Of a stretch of DNA of 41,743 nucleotides, positions 1-8,627 are shown piece after piece. Both the position numbers and the translations under genes were made by a program. Below the pieces are notes generated by a model. It did no database searches and was not told the DNA's origin. It was given only the letters and a program-made list of their open reading frames with translations. Every line of letters begins with the position of its first letter. Positions within the stretch are counted from its first letter, which is position 1. The stretch covers positions 1 through 41,743 of the forward strand of contig JBHHUS010000010.1 in NCBI GenBank assembly GCA_046861615.1, read 5' to 3'. This DNA comes from CAZNUM01 sp046861615. Its GTDB lineage: Bacteria; Fidelibacterota; Marinisomatia; Marinisomatales; TCS55.

Positions 1-86
1 AGTAATTTTTTTGCATTACGTCAAATGGTATCTATGCTGACACCGTTTTCTTCTGCTGCTTCTCGGAATGTTACATATTTTTCCAT
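1..86 (-). pseudogene. Broken helix-turn-helix (MerR/excisionase-like) gene, 5' end
   Basis: Reading leftward from an ATG at 86-84 gives 21 codons (MEKYVTFREAAEENGVSIDTI), then TGA at 23-21. Past the stop the same frame continues as RNAKKL to the window edge. The shape (acidic/aromatic start, F-x-E-A-A, G-V-S-x-D-T-I) is that of the DNA-binding helix-turn-helix of small MerR or excisionase proteins, where 'DTIRR' is usual, so TGA sits where an arginine codon (CGA) would be expected. That suggests a nonsense mutation in a decaying regulator. The call rests on 21 residues; a very short real ORF or a chance match is possible. Confidence 0.35.
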
Positions 87-109
87 ATTCTAATTCTATT
101 TTAGGCAAA

Positions 110-367
110 CTAATAATTATACTGAATTATTGGGTTGTTAATTTTCATGGTATCACGAATTATTTTCAAAATATCAGTAATAGCCATCTTCGAAAAGTTA
201 ATGTAATATTTACAAAAAATTGTCAGTTTAACCTGCCTTGAAAAAATTCTGGATGTCATTCGGACCAACCTTCCCCTCGTAAAAGAATTAACAAGAATCA
301 TTGACTTCCCGTCGGAATAAAAATCATATTCACTTAGTTGAATTGAATTTACAATAATCTTAGTCAA
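110..367 (-). CDS. Hypothetical 85-residue ORF, doubtful
   Basis: The frame runs leftward from a TTG at 367 to a stop at 110, just upstream of the broken helix-turn-helix frame on the same strand. The product is rich in Ile, Lys and Asn, as expected from AT-rich DNA, with no signal peptide, membrane segment or motif I recognise. No good Shine-Dalgarno sequence precedes it. It could be a small gene of a decayed accessory cassette or simply a chance open frame in low-GC sequence. No function is proposed. Confidence 0.2.
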   Translation of the reverse strand: MTKIIVNSIQLSEYDFYSDGKSMILVNSFTRGRLVRMTSRIFSRQVKLTIFCKYYINFSKMAITDILKIIRDTMKINNPIIQYNY

Positions 368-599
368 AAAATGCTCAACAATTAGAATTTTACGTTAATG
401 CGTTTATTGACTTTGAAGATGATTGAAGTAGTTACGGTTTTGTAATAAGATCTGCTGTTGAAACACCATTGCCAGCAAAAAAATAACCAAAATTTTGTTA
501 AAAAAGCAATTCACCAGCTTCCTGCATCCTCCATTGTTTGCCATGGGGTAATGCCCTAATTTTCGACCCAATTAATTACGGAGTAAAGAACTGTTTCCC
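368..599. other. AT-rich intergenic leader before ileS
   Basis: This stretch contains no supported gene. I looked for a T-box leader, since ileS follows, and saw neither the conserved T-box bulge sequence nor a terminator/antiterminator hairpin. A GGAG at about 580-583 lies some 16 bases before the ileS ATG, which is too far for a strong ribosome binding site. The ileS promoter presumably lies here, but I cannot assign its elements with confidence. Confidence 0.4.
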
Positions 600-3500
600 A
601 TGATTCAAAAAGTTAATCCACAGGCTGATTTTATTGCTATCGAGCATAAAATACTCGCTTTCTGGGAAAAGCAGCATATTTTCCAAAAGCGGGTAGATGC
701 CAACCGGGGCAAACCCAAATGGTCGTTCATTGACGGACCAATTACAGCTAATAATCCCATGGGTGTTCACCACGCCTGGGGAAGGACGCTGAAGGATATT
801 TTCCAGCGCTACAAGGCAATGACCGGCCATGAATTACGTTATCAGAATGGTTTTGACTGCCAGGGACTGTGGGTGGAAATTGAAGTGGAGAAAGAACTGG
901 GGTTCCGGTCAAAAAAGGAAATTGAAGCTTTCGGCGTCGAAAAATTCGTTAACCTGTGCAAGGAACGCGTACAGAAATATTCTCAGATTCAGACCGATCA
1001 ATCCATTCGATTGGGCTATTGGATGGACTGGAATAACTCCTATTTTACCATGTCCGAGGAAAATAATTACACTATTTGGGGATTTCTAAAAAAGCTTTTT
1101 GAAGCCGGTAAAATTTACCGCGGTAAGGATGTGGTGCCCTGGTCGGGACGATCCGGAACCTCTTATTCCCAGATGGAGGTTATTGAAGGCCGAAAACTGG
1201 TTGCTCACAAAGCCGTCTTTGTGCGGTTTCCCCTGATTGGCCGGAATCGGGAATATTTACTGGTCTGGACTACTACGCCCTGGACTCTCACCTCCAACGT
1301 GGTGGTGGGTGTGAACGTGGATCTGGAGTACGTGAAACTGAAAGCGGCTGACGGCTGTATTTATTACTTCGCCCGGGATAATATCAAATATCAGCGGTTG
1401 GAGAAACAGTTTAAAGAGAAAAAACAGTGGATTCCAAAAATCCCCAAGCTGAAAACGATTGCCCAGATTTTTAATGAAAAAGGGGGCTATGAAATTATCG
1501 GTACTGTTAAAGGTTCTGACATGGTGGGTTGGCAATATGAGGGTCCCTACGATCATTTCAAAGCCCAGTCCGTCACCGGTGGATATCCGTTTCCCGATCC
1601 GGCTCTTCAGGATCAGAATCTCACCGCCGTATCCCAACACCGGGTCATTGACCCGGGGAAGGACAGCATCGGCAAAGATATTGTTGTCGCCGGGGAAGGT
1701 ACCGGGATTGTTCACATGGCGCCGGGCTGCGGGGATATTGATCATTCGATTGGAAAAAACCTGGGGCTGGTGAATATCGCTCCCCTGGATGACGAAGCCC
1801 GGTTCATTGATAAATTCGGGTGGTTAAAGGGAAAATCAGCCACCAATCAGGATACCACCGACGCCATCATTCAGGATTTAAAGGAACGGGAACTGCTGGT
1901 GTACGTGGAAGACTATCCCCACGTTTATCCTCACTGCTGGCGATCGGGGGATGAACTGGTCTTTCGCTTGGTGGATGAATGGTACATTAATATGGACTGG
2001 CGGGATGAAATAAAGAAAATTGTTGATGAAATTAAATGGATTCCTGAATGGGGCCGGGACCGGGAGTATGAATGGCTGGATAATATGAGCGATTGGATGA
2101 TATCCAAGAAGCGCTTCTGGGGTCTGGCGCTTCCAATCTGGGTTTTTGAAGATGGTTCTTTTTATGTAGTCGGGTCCCGGGAAGAGTTGAAATCATTAGC
2201 GGTCGAGGGCTGGGATGAATTTGATGGTAATACACCCCACCGGCCCTGGATCGACAAGGTTCGTATTCGTCATCCTGAAACCGGGCTGATTGGTTCGCGT
2301 ATTCCCGATGTTGGCAATCCCTGGCTGGATGCGGGGATCGTCCCCTTCTCAACATTGAAATATCAATCAGATCCTGCTTATTGGCGTCAATGGTTCCCGG
2401 CTGATTTTGTTACTGAATCGTTTCCCGGCCAGTTCCGGAACTGGTTTTATTCACTTTTGGCCATGTCGGCCTTTTTAGAACAAAAACCGCCCTTTAAAAC
2501 ACTGCTGGGACATGCCCTGGTGAAAGATGAAACCGGTCGGGATATGCATAAATCCTGGGGGAATACGATCTGGTTTGAAGAGGCAGCGGAAAAAATGGGT
2601 GTTGACGTCATGCGCTGGATGTACGCCGCCCAGAACCCGGAGAACAATCTTTTATTCGGTTTTAAAATCGGTAATGAAGTCCGGAAAAAAATGATTCAAT
2701 TCTGGAATTCCTATTCCTTTTTTGCCACTTATGCTGCCGTGGATGGCTACGACCCCAACAAATCCCCAGTCAGACCAACCGATTTAACCCTGATGGATCG
2801 CTGGATTCTGTCGAAGCTGTATGTTTTTGTTGAAGACAGCAAAACCGCGCTGGAGGCCTTTCGCACGGATCAGTTAATGAAAAAATTTGAGCGCTTTCTG
2901 GAAGACTTGTCGAACTGGTACATTCGCCGGAATCGCCGCCGCTTCTGGAAAAGTGAAGACGATCTGGACAAACAGGCGGCTTACCACACTCTATTTGAGG
3001 TATTAACAACAACTATTAAAGTATTGGCTCCTATCTTACCGTTCGTTACCGAGGAGATGTATCAAAACCTGGTTGGTAACACCAATCTGCCTGACCCTGA
3101 AAGTGTCCATTTGTGTCCGTTTCCAACGGTGCAGGATAAATGGATTGACATAGCGTTGATGGAACAGGTTGATACTTTACAAAAGATCGTGGAATTAGGA
3201 CGGTCGGCGCGGAATAAAGCCCAGTTGAAAATCCGCCAACCCCTGGCAAAACTATATTTTGTAATTGACGACGATGAATTGGCTGAATTTCTGATTGATC
3301 ATAAGGAAGTGATTCTGGATGAATTGAATGTTAAGGAAATTGAAAGAATCACCAATTCAGAGCAGTTACTTACTTATCAAATCAAACCAAATTTACCGGT
3401 AGCAGGTAAAAAATATGGTCAATACCTGCCGGCGATTCAGGCTTACCTGACAAATCAAAAGAGCAGTGATTTATTAGCTGAACTCCATTCGAAGAATGAT

Positions 3501-3905
3501 ATCGGCCTTGCGGTTAACGGTAAAACGATTAATTTAGAGCGGGAAGATTTGCTGGTGGAGACTAAATCTGTCCAGGGTATTACCGCCTCAGCAGAGGGGA
3601 ACTTAGTCGTCGGAATTACTACTGAGTTAACCGATGAATTGGTAAAAGAAGGAATTGTCAGGGATGTTATTAGGCAGGTGCAAATCATGCGGAAAAATGC
3701 TAATTTCGCCGTCGAAGATCGTATCAATATTTACGGAAAGCTGGATGGATTGGTAGGAGCTTCAATTCAGACTTTTGAAAAGGTTTTTAAAAATGAAACA
3801 CTGGCGATCAACTTGATTAAAGTAGATCAACCGGGGGAATATCAGGCCAGTTTTAATATTGGACAGCAAAAAATTATGCTCGGTATTGAACGGGTAAATC
3901 ATTGA
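600..3905 (+). CDS. ileS: Isoleucyl-tRNA synthetase, variant-motif type
   Basis: Charges tRNA-Ile with isoleucine in the cytoplasm. The 1101-residue product has the class I catalytic fold, CP1 editing region (about 200-420), a TTTPWTL motif near 225 and a long C-terminal anticodon-binding region, the length of the long eukaryote-like IleRS class. Both class I signatures deviate: the HIGH site reads GVHH (residues 55-58, in NPMGVHHAWGR) and the KMSKS site reads DMHKS (648-652, then WGN). The region after the first insertion reads VPWSGRSGTS where many IleRS have a cysteine-containing CPRCGT-like stretch. The second His and the Lys-Ser of the signatures are kept, so the enzyme is probably active. 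First gene of the plus-strand block; the dksA-like gene starts 12 bases after its stop. The ATG at 600 fits the usual N-terminus (VNPQADFIAIEHKILAFW). Confidence 0.96.
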   Translation: MIQKVNPQADFIAIEHKILAFWEKQHIFQKRVDANRGKPKWSFIDGPITANNPMGVHHAWGRTLKDIFQRYKAMTGHELRYQNGFDCQGLWVEIEVEKELGFRSKKEIEAFGVEKFVNLCKERVQKYSQIQTDQSIRLGYWMDWNNSYFTMSEENNYTIWGFLKKLFEAGKIYRGKDVVPWSGRSGTSYSQMEVIEGRKLVAHKAVFVRFPLIGRNREYLLVWTTTPWTLTSNVVVGVNVDLEYVKLKAADGCIYYFARDNIKYQRLEKQFKEKKQWIPKIPKLKTIAQIFNEKGGYEIIGTVKGSDMVGWQYEGPYDHFKAQSVTGGYPFPDPALQDQNLTAVSQHRVIDPGKDSIGKDIVVAGEGTGIVHMAPGCGDIDHSIGKNLGLVNIAPLDDEARFIDKFGWLKGKSATNQDTTDAIIQDLKERELLVYVEDYPHVYPHCWRSGDELVFRLVDEWYINMDWRDEIKKIVDEIKWIPEWGRDREYEWLDNMSDWMISKKRFWGLALPIWVFEDGSFYVVGSREELKSLAVEGWDEFDGNTPHRPWIDKVRIRHPETGLIGSRIPDVGNPWLDAGIVPFSTLKYQSDPAYWRQWFPADFVTESFPGQFRNWFYSLLAMSAFLEQKPPFKTLLGHALVKDETGRDMHKSWGNTIWFEEAAEKMGVDVMRWMYAAQNPENNLLFGFKIGNEVRKKMIQFWNSYSFFATYAAVDGYDPNKSPVRPTDLTLMDRWILSKLYVFVEDSKTALEAFRTDQLMKKFERFLEDLSNWYIRRNRRRFWKSEDDLDKQAAYHTLFEVLTTTIKVLAPILPFVTEEMYQNLVGNTNLPDPESVHLCPFPTVQDKWIDIALMEQVDTLQKIVELGRSARNKAQLKIRQPLAKLYFVIDDDELAEFLIDHKEVILDELNVKEIERITNSEQLLTYQIKPNLPVAGKKYGQYLPAIQAYLTNQKSSDLLAELHSKNDIGLAVNGKTINLEREDLLVETKSVQGITASAEGNLVVGITTELTDELVKEGIVRDVIRQVQIMRKNANFAVEDRINIYGKLDGLVGASIQTFEKVFKNETLAINLIKVDQPGEYQASFNIGQQKIMLGIERVNH

Positions 3906-3917
3906 AAGGAACGATTC

Positions 3918-4310
3918 GTGGCTAATAAATATTCCAAAAAGAAACTTGAACAATTCCGCAAATCAATTCAGGAAAAAATGGATGCAATTGCAGATGAAGT
4001 TACCAATATGCGAGAAGGTCTTGGAAATGCTACTAATAAACAGGGCGGTATAACTCCTGATTCCATTTACAGCCTTCACATGGCCGATGCGGGAACCGAT
4101 TCTCACGAGCAGGAGAAAAACTTCTTGCTGATGAATCGGGGAAGTGCCTATTTCAAAAATCTGGAGATCGCTTTGGAACGGATCGAAACCGGTGAATTTG
4201 GCGTTTGCGTAATTTGTGGTGAATTGATTCCTGAAGAAAGGATGTTGGAAGTCCCCAACGCCACTAAATGTGTAAACTGTAAAGAAAAAGAAAAATTAGG
4301 ACTTGTATGA
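3918..4310 (+). CDS. DksA/TraR-family zinc-finger protein
   Basis: A 130-residue protein of the DksA/TraR family, whose members bind the RNA polymerase secondary channel and tune promoters, often with ppGpp. An N-terminal alpha-helical region is followed by an Asp-rich loop (MADAGTDSHEQE, about 55-66) and a C-terminal zinc finger with four cysteines (C97, C100, C118, C121). It starts with GTG at 3918, supported by AAAGGA at about 3904-3909. Its stop overlaps the lspA start (ATGA, 4307-4310), so the two are translationally coupled. Whether it is a true DksA or a paralogue of different role cannot be told from sequence alone. Confidence 0.88.
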   Translation: MANKYSKKKLEQFRKSIQEKMDAIADEVTNMREGLGNATNKQGGITPDSIYSLHMADAGTDSHEQEKNFLLMNRGSAYFKNLEIALERIETGEFGVCVICGELIPEERMLEVPNATKCVNCKEKEKLGLV

Positions 4311-4777
4311 AGGTACTTTTGATAAGTGCTGTTATGGTGCTTATCGATCAGGGGACCAAGGCTGCTGTCCGGGGTTCCATGACACTCCAGGAATCGATCC
4401 CGGTCATTCCGAAATTTTTCCACCTGACTTATATTACTAACGATGGAATGGCTTTTGGGATAAATATCCCCTTTGGCATTATTATCTTTTCGATTGTGTC
4501 GGTTATATTCACTGTTTTTTTAATCTGGTATTTATGGAAAAACCAGAACCAGAGACGGATGTTAAAGATCGGAATTGCCCTGATCCTTGCCGGTGCTGTC
4601 GGGAACCTGATCGACCGTCTGGTTTTCGGTAAGGTTGTCGATTTTCTTGACTTTATGTTAGCAGGACATCACTGGTACATATTTAATATTGCCGATTCCT
4701 GTGTCACCGTCGGAATGGGTCTGGTTATCCTGGATTCGTTAATATTTGAGCGAAAGAAACCAATTCTTTCGCATTGA
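4307..4777 (+). CDS. lspA: Lipoprotein signal peptidase (signal peptidase II)
   Basis: Inner-membrane aspartyl protease that cleaves the signal peptide of prolipoproteins just before the lipid-modified cysteine. The 156-residue product has four hydrophobic segments. The catalytic aspartates are in GKVVDF (D112) and FNIAD (D130), and GNLIDR (100-104) is the conserved helix start. The start overlaps the upstream gene (ATGA) and the stop overlaps the TTG start of rluD. Substrates are at hand: putative lipoproteins at 12384, 31837 and 41252 all carry lipoboxes. Confidence 0.95.
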   Translation: MKVLLISAVMVLIDQGTKAAVRGSMTLQESIPVIPKFFHLTYITNDGMAFGINIPFGIIIFSIVSVIFTVFLIWYLWKNQNQRRMLKIGIALILAGAVGNLIDRLVFGKVVDFLDFMLAGHHWYIFNIADSCVTVGMGLVILDSLIFERKKPILSH

Positions 4778-5742
4778 TTTCTAAAACTATTTCTGTTTCC
4801 GGTTCTGTTCACGTTCGCCTGGATAAATTTTTAATTCCCGAACTCCCTGATTATTCCCGGTCACAGATTCAGGCTTTCATCCGGACAGGATGTATTCTGG
4901 TCGATGACAAACAGGTGAAGCCGGGGTATAATTTAGCCGGTACTGAAAAAATTAGTTGTTCCCTGCCGGAGAAAACTACTCCCCCTGATACAATTATACC
5001 GGAGAAAATTCCATTGGAAATTCTCTTTGAAGATGAGTATCTGATTATAATCAATAAACAACCGGGACTGGCCGTCCATCCCGGTACGGGGAAACCATCG
5101 GGAACTTTAGTTAACGGTTTAGTGTATTATTTTAATAAACTATCAGATTTGAACGGCGCTTTAAGACCGGGCATTGTGCACCGCCTGGATGAAAATACTT
5201 CCGGTGTTTTGTTGGTGGCAAAAAATAATTTTATCCATCGAAAACTGGCCGGCCAATTTGAGCATCGTCAAATCGAAAAAACCTATTCCGGGGTTACCTG
5301 GGGTTGCTGGGAAGAGAAGGAAGGAGTCATTGATCAACCGGTTAAACGCGACAGCAACGATCCACGGAAATATAAGGTTGCTGCCGACGGTAAACCGGCC
5401 ATAACGTATTATAAAGTACTCAGTGAAAATCGTTATCTCAGTGAAGTGGAATTTTACCCTAAAACAGGTCGAACCCACCAGATTCGTGTCCATGCCGCTT
5501 ATAAAAACCATCCGATTTTTGCCGATGAGAAATATGGCGGTGGTTTGAATAAAACCAGAGGATTTTTACCGGAAGTCGCCAGCCGGTTAAAAAATATGCA
5601 CAGAGCAATCGGACGGCATGCTCTTCACGCCAGGCGTTTGAAATTCATTCACCCGGAGACCATGCAACCCTTTGAGATTGAAGCGTCACTTCCCAAAGAT
5701 TTTTCAACATTGCTAAAAGAAATGAAACAACTGGATGTCTGA
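4774..5742 (+). CDS. rluD: RluD-type 23S rRNA pseudouridine synthase
   Basis: Converts specific uridines of 23S rRNA to pseudouridine. The 322 residues hold an N-terminal S4 RNA-binding domain (about 14-60) and an RluA-family catalytic domain with the active aspartate in HRLDENTSG (D139). A TTG start at 4774 overlaps the lspA stop by four bases; it places the S4 domain at its usual distance from the N-terminus. The stop overlaps the next gene by eight bases. RluA, RluC and RluD paralogues are hard to separate; the S4 domain and the lspA neighbour favour RluD. Confidence 0.9.
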   Translation: MISKTISVSGSVHVRLDKFLIPELPDYSRSQIQAFIRTGCILVDDKQVKPGYNLAGTEKISCSLPEKTTPPDTIIPEKIPLEILFEDEYLIIINKQPGLAVHPGTGKPSGTLVNGLVYYFNKLSDLNGALRPGIVHRLDENTSGVLLVAKNNFIHRKLAGQFEHRQIEKTYSGVTWGCWEEKEGVIDQPVKRDSNDPRKYKVAADGKPAITYYKVLSENRYLSEVEFYPKTGRTHQIRVHAAYKNHPIFADEKYGGGLNKTRGFLPEVASRLKNMHRAIGRHALHARRLKFIHPETMQPFEIEASLPKDFSTLLKEMKQLDV

Positions 5743-6673
5743 CCCAAAGACACTCATCAGTGATTTTTTAACCTATTTAAAGAAGGAACGGGGATACTCG
5801 GAATATACAATTAAAGCCTATGCTTACGATTTAAAGCGGTTTGCATCTTTTCTAACCGACTATTTCAGTCGGCCGTTGGTGGATTTTCAATCTGTCGACC
5901 GCCAGGCAATCCGGCATTTCATGAGCCGGGAATTTGAACAGTACCGTTACCGGAATGGCCTGAAAATACTTTGTTCCGGGAAAACTGTTGCCCGGCGATT
6001 GGCCTCAGTGAAATCATTTTTTAAATATTTATATCGAACGGGCCAGATTAATGACAATCCCGCAGTGTACGTGAAATCACCAAAAATAACCCAATCGTTA
6101 CCCAATTTTATTGATTACAAATTGATTGATAAATTAATGGCTCTGCCTTCGCCTGAAAGTGAAAAAGGCCTCTGTGACCGGGCTATGCTGGAATTATTTT
6201 ACAGCACTGGTATGCGTCTAAGTGAATTGGTTAATCTGAACCTCCAGGACTTTAACATGGATAACCAGGTTGTTAAAGTCAGGGGAAAAGGTGCAAAAGA
6301 GAGGTTGATTCCGTTCGGGAATCGTGCGAAATTTTCATTGGAGAATTACTTGAGGAGCCGTTCAATATCATTTAATGCATCATGGGGCACCCAACCGTTA
6401 TTTGTTAATTCAAAAGGAAAGCGCTTATCTCTAAGTACTGTGCAGCGAAGAATCCGCGGTTACGTTAGTTCAATCATGGAGGGGATTCGGTTGGGACCGC
6501 ATATTTTAAGGCATTCTTTTGCCACCCATTTAATGGACCGTGGAGCCGATATTCGTGCTGTAAAGGATTTACTGGGGCACAGCAGCCTTTCTTCCACTCA
6601 GGTTTATACCCATGTTCAACCAGAAAAGATGAAAAAAGTGTATCATCAGGCCCATCCCCATGGGTCCAAATAA
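5735..6673 (+). CDS. xerC: Tyrosine recombinase XerC/XerD
   Basis: Site-specific recombinase of the type that resolves chromosome dimers at dif. The 312-residue product has an N-terminal SAM-like core-binding domain (5-115) and a catalytic domain with the full set of residues: R161 (TGMRLSEL), K185 (VRGKGAKE), H256 and R259 (HILRHSF), H282 (GHSSLSS) and nucleophile Y291 (VYTHV). Length and intact active site fit a housekeeping Xer protein rather than a mobile-element integrase, as does its place as last member of the overlapping dksA-lspA-rluD block. XerC and XerD cannot be told apart here. No dif-like site was recognised nearby. Confidence 0.88.
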   Translation: MSDPKTLISDFLTYLKKERGYSEYTIKAYAYDLKRFASFLTDYFSRPLVDFQSVDRQAIRHFMSREFEQYRYRNGLKILCSGKTVARRLASVKSFFKYLYRTGQINDNPAVYVKSPKITQSLPNFIDYKLIDKLMALPSPESEKGLCDRAMLELFYSTGMRLSELVNLNLQDFNMDNQVVKVRGKGAKERLIPFGNRAKFSLENYLRSRSISFNASWGTQPLFVNSKGKRLSLSTVQRRIRGYVSSIMEGIRLGPHILRHSFATHLMDRGADIRAVKDLLGHSSLSSTQVYTHVQPEKMKKVYHQAHPHGSK

Positions 6674-6682
6674 GAGGCCGTT

Positions 6683-8308
6683 ATGAAATCGTATAATCTC
6701 GTGCTGGGATTGGATAAAATTGGATTAACCGATATAAGTCGGATATTGAGGAACCTGCCGGTGGAAAGTCTGATTGAAGACACTATTCTGCATAAGCAGG
6801 GTAAAATGGGCATGCGCGGTGCCGTCATGGTCGATACGGGCCGTTATACAGGTCGCTCTCCAAAGGATAAATATTTTGTCGATGAGCCTTCCTCGCGCGA
6901 TAAAATCTGGTGGGGCTCCGTAAATCAGAAAGTCGATGAAGAAATTTTTAATTCGCTCTATAAAAAAGTAGTGCGCTATTACAATCGGGCTGATGATTCC
7001 AATACATACCTGTTCGATGTGTACAGTGGATCGGATCCGAAATACCGCCTGAATGTGCGTTTGATTGCCAAAAAGGCCTGGCAGGCTCATTTTGTTCATA
7101 ATATGTTCATTCAACCCACCCCTGAGGAACTGAAACAGTTTACTCCTGATTTTACGATTATCAATGCTTCGGAAGTGTTCAACCGCCAATATGAAGAATT
7201 AGGAATGCATTCGGAAACTTTTATTATTTTCCACTTGGGTAAAAAATTAGCCATTATTGGTGGAACGGAATATGGTGGGGAAATGAAAAAAGGCATTTTT
7301 TCAGTCATGAATTACATCCTTCCCCAGCAGGGGGTTCTTTCCATGCACTGTTCTGCCAATGTTGACAGGAATGGTGAAAATCCAGCGCTCTTCTTTGGTC
7401 TAAGTGGCACTGGTAAAACCACGCTTTCAACCGATCCTAACCGACCCTTAATAGGTGATGATGAACACGGCTGGTCAGATGAGGGTATATTTAACTTTGA
7501 AGGCGGCTGCTATGCCAAAGTCATAAATTTAAACCCTGAACACGAACCGGATATTTTTAACGCCATCCGCCATGGATCCCTGTTGGAAAATGTGGTTTAT
7601 GACGAAAGAACCAGAATTATTGATTTCAACGACAGTTCCAGAACCGAAAATACCCGAGTTTCCTATCCCCTTAATTATATTAGAAATTCCGTATTTGGTC
7701 AGGGGAAACCCAGTGTTGCCGGGCATCCGAAAACAATTATTTTTCTTACCTGTGATGCTTATGGTATTTTACCACCGGTTGCGAAATTGACTCCGGAGCA
7801 GGCCATGTATCATTTTATCAGCGGTTACACCGCTAAAGTAGCCGGAACGGAACGGGGGATTAAGGAGCCGGTGGCCACTTTTTCCCCCTGTTTTGGCGGA
7901 CCCTTTCTTACCCTGCATCCGTTGAAATATGCAGAACTATTGCGGAACAAAATGACTCAATTCGATGTACCAGCCTTCCTGGTGAATACCGGTTGGATCG
8001 GCGCCAGCGCCAATTCCGGTGCCAAACGTATTCCATTACCGGTAACCAGAAAAATTATTGATGCAATTTTAGATGGCAGTATCATGAATTCGGAATTTGA
8101 ACCTGATCCGTTTTTCGGAGTTAAGATACCCAGAAGTCTGAAGGGACTGGACAGTGATTTCCTAATCCCGGCAAAAAGCTGGAAGGATTTGGAAGTGTAC
8201 CGGGTAAAGGCAGCGAAACTGGTTAAGAAATTCCAGGATAATTTTCGACAATACGAAGTGGATTCGGCCAGCGTAATACAGGCCGGGCCAACGATTGTAA
8301 ATAGTTAA
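6683..8308 (+). CDS. pckA: Phosphoenolpyruvate carboxykinase (ATP)
   Basis: Interconverts oxaloacetate plus ATP and phosphoenolpyruvate plus CO2 plus ADP, the entry to gluconeogenesis. The 541-residue product is full length for the ATP-dependent family. It carries the P-loop GLSGTGKTT (239-247, K245), the kinase-2 motif GDDEHGW (258-264), the RYTGRSPKDKY substrate motif near residue 54, and YTAKVAGTE further on. The GTP-dependent family lacks this P-loop context. The start is backed by GAGG at 6674-6677, five bases from the ATG. Confidence 0.96.
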   Translation: MKSYNLVLGLDKIGLTDISRILRNLPVESLIEDTILHKQGKMGMRGAVMVDTGRYTGRSPKDKYFVDEPSSRDKIWWGSVNQKVDEEIFNSLYKKVVRYYNRADDSNTYLFDVYSGSDPKYRLNVRLIAKKAWQAHFVHNMFIQPTPEELKQFTPDFTIINASEVFNRQYEELGMHSETFIIFHLGKKLAIIGGTEYGGEMKKGIFSVMNYILPQQGVLSMHCSANVDRNGENPALFFGLSGTGKTTLSTDPNRPLIGDDEHGWSDEGIFNFEGGCYAKVINLNPEHEPDIFNAIRHGSLLENVVYDERTRIIDFNDSSRTENTRVSYPLNYIRNSVFGQGKPSVAGHPKTIIFLTCDAYGILPPVAKLTPEQAMYHFISGYTAKVAGTERGIKEPVATFSPCFGGPFLTLHPLKYAELLRNKMTQFDVPAFLVNTGWIGASANSGAKRIPLPVTRKIIDAILDGSIMNSEFEPDPFFGVKIPRSLKGLDSDFLIPAKSWKDLEVYRVKAAKLVKKFQDNFRQYEVDSASVIQAGPTIVNS

Positions 8309-8324
8309 AACATAAGGAACCAGA

Positions 8325-8612
8325 ATGAAAATTGAATTTACGGCTCGTCATTTTCATGCTCCCGATAATTTAAAGGACTATACTTTGACAGAAGTAAGCC
8401 GGATCCAAAAATATTTTGACCGGATTACTCAATGTCATGTAATTCTTTCCAGGGAGAATAATACTTTTACTACTGAAATAAATATATCAATGCCTAAACA
8501 TCGCTTGAATGTGAAGGAAACAACCCCCAAGGTTACTAAATCAATCGATGGAGCCGTCGAAAAGATGATTTCGCGCGTGACCAAGATTACTGATAAATGG
8601 AAAAGTCATTAA
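8325..8612 (+). CDS. hpf: Short ribosome hibernation promoting factor
   Basis: A 95-residue protein of the HPF/RaiA (sigma-54 modulation) family, which binds the 30S decoding region in slow growth. It has the beta-alpha-beta-beta-beta-alpha pattern, with MKIEFTARHFHAPDNLKDYT at the start and a basic C-terminal helix. It matches the short HPF form and lacks the C-terminal dimerisation domain of long HPF. AAGGA just upstream supports the ATG at 8325. It lies 16 bases after pckA and is probably cotranscribed with it. Confidence 0.88.
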   Translation: MKIEFTARHFHAPDNLKDYTLTEVSRIQKYFDRITQCHVILSRENNTFTTEINISMPKHRLNVKETTPKVTKSIDGAVEKMISRVTKITDKWKSH

Positions 8613-8627
8613 TTATTTCTCGATTAT

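Noticed and set aside
368..599. T-box riboswitch upstream of ileS
   Set aside because: No T-box consensus and no terminator/antiterminator pair could be seen.
1257..1745. 162-residue minus-strand ORF inside ileS
   Set aside because: Antisense shadow of a well-conserved coding region; the product has no family features.
5735..6673. Integrase of a mobile element
   Set aside because: Overlaps housekeeping genes and has the length and motifs of chromosomal Xer; no attachment sites or cargo seen.
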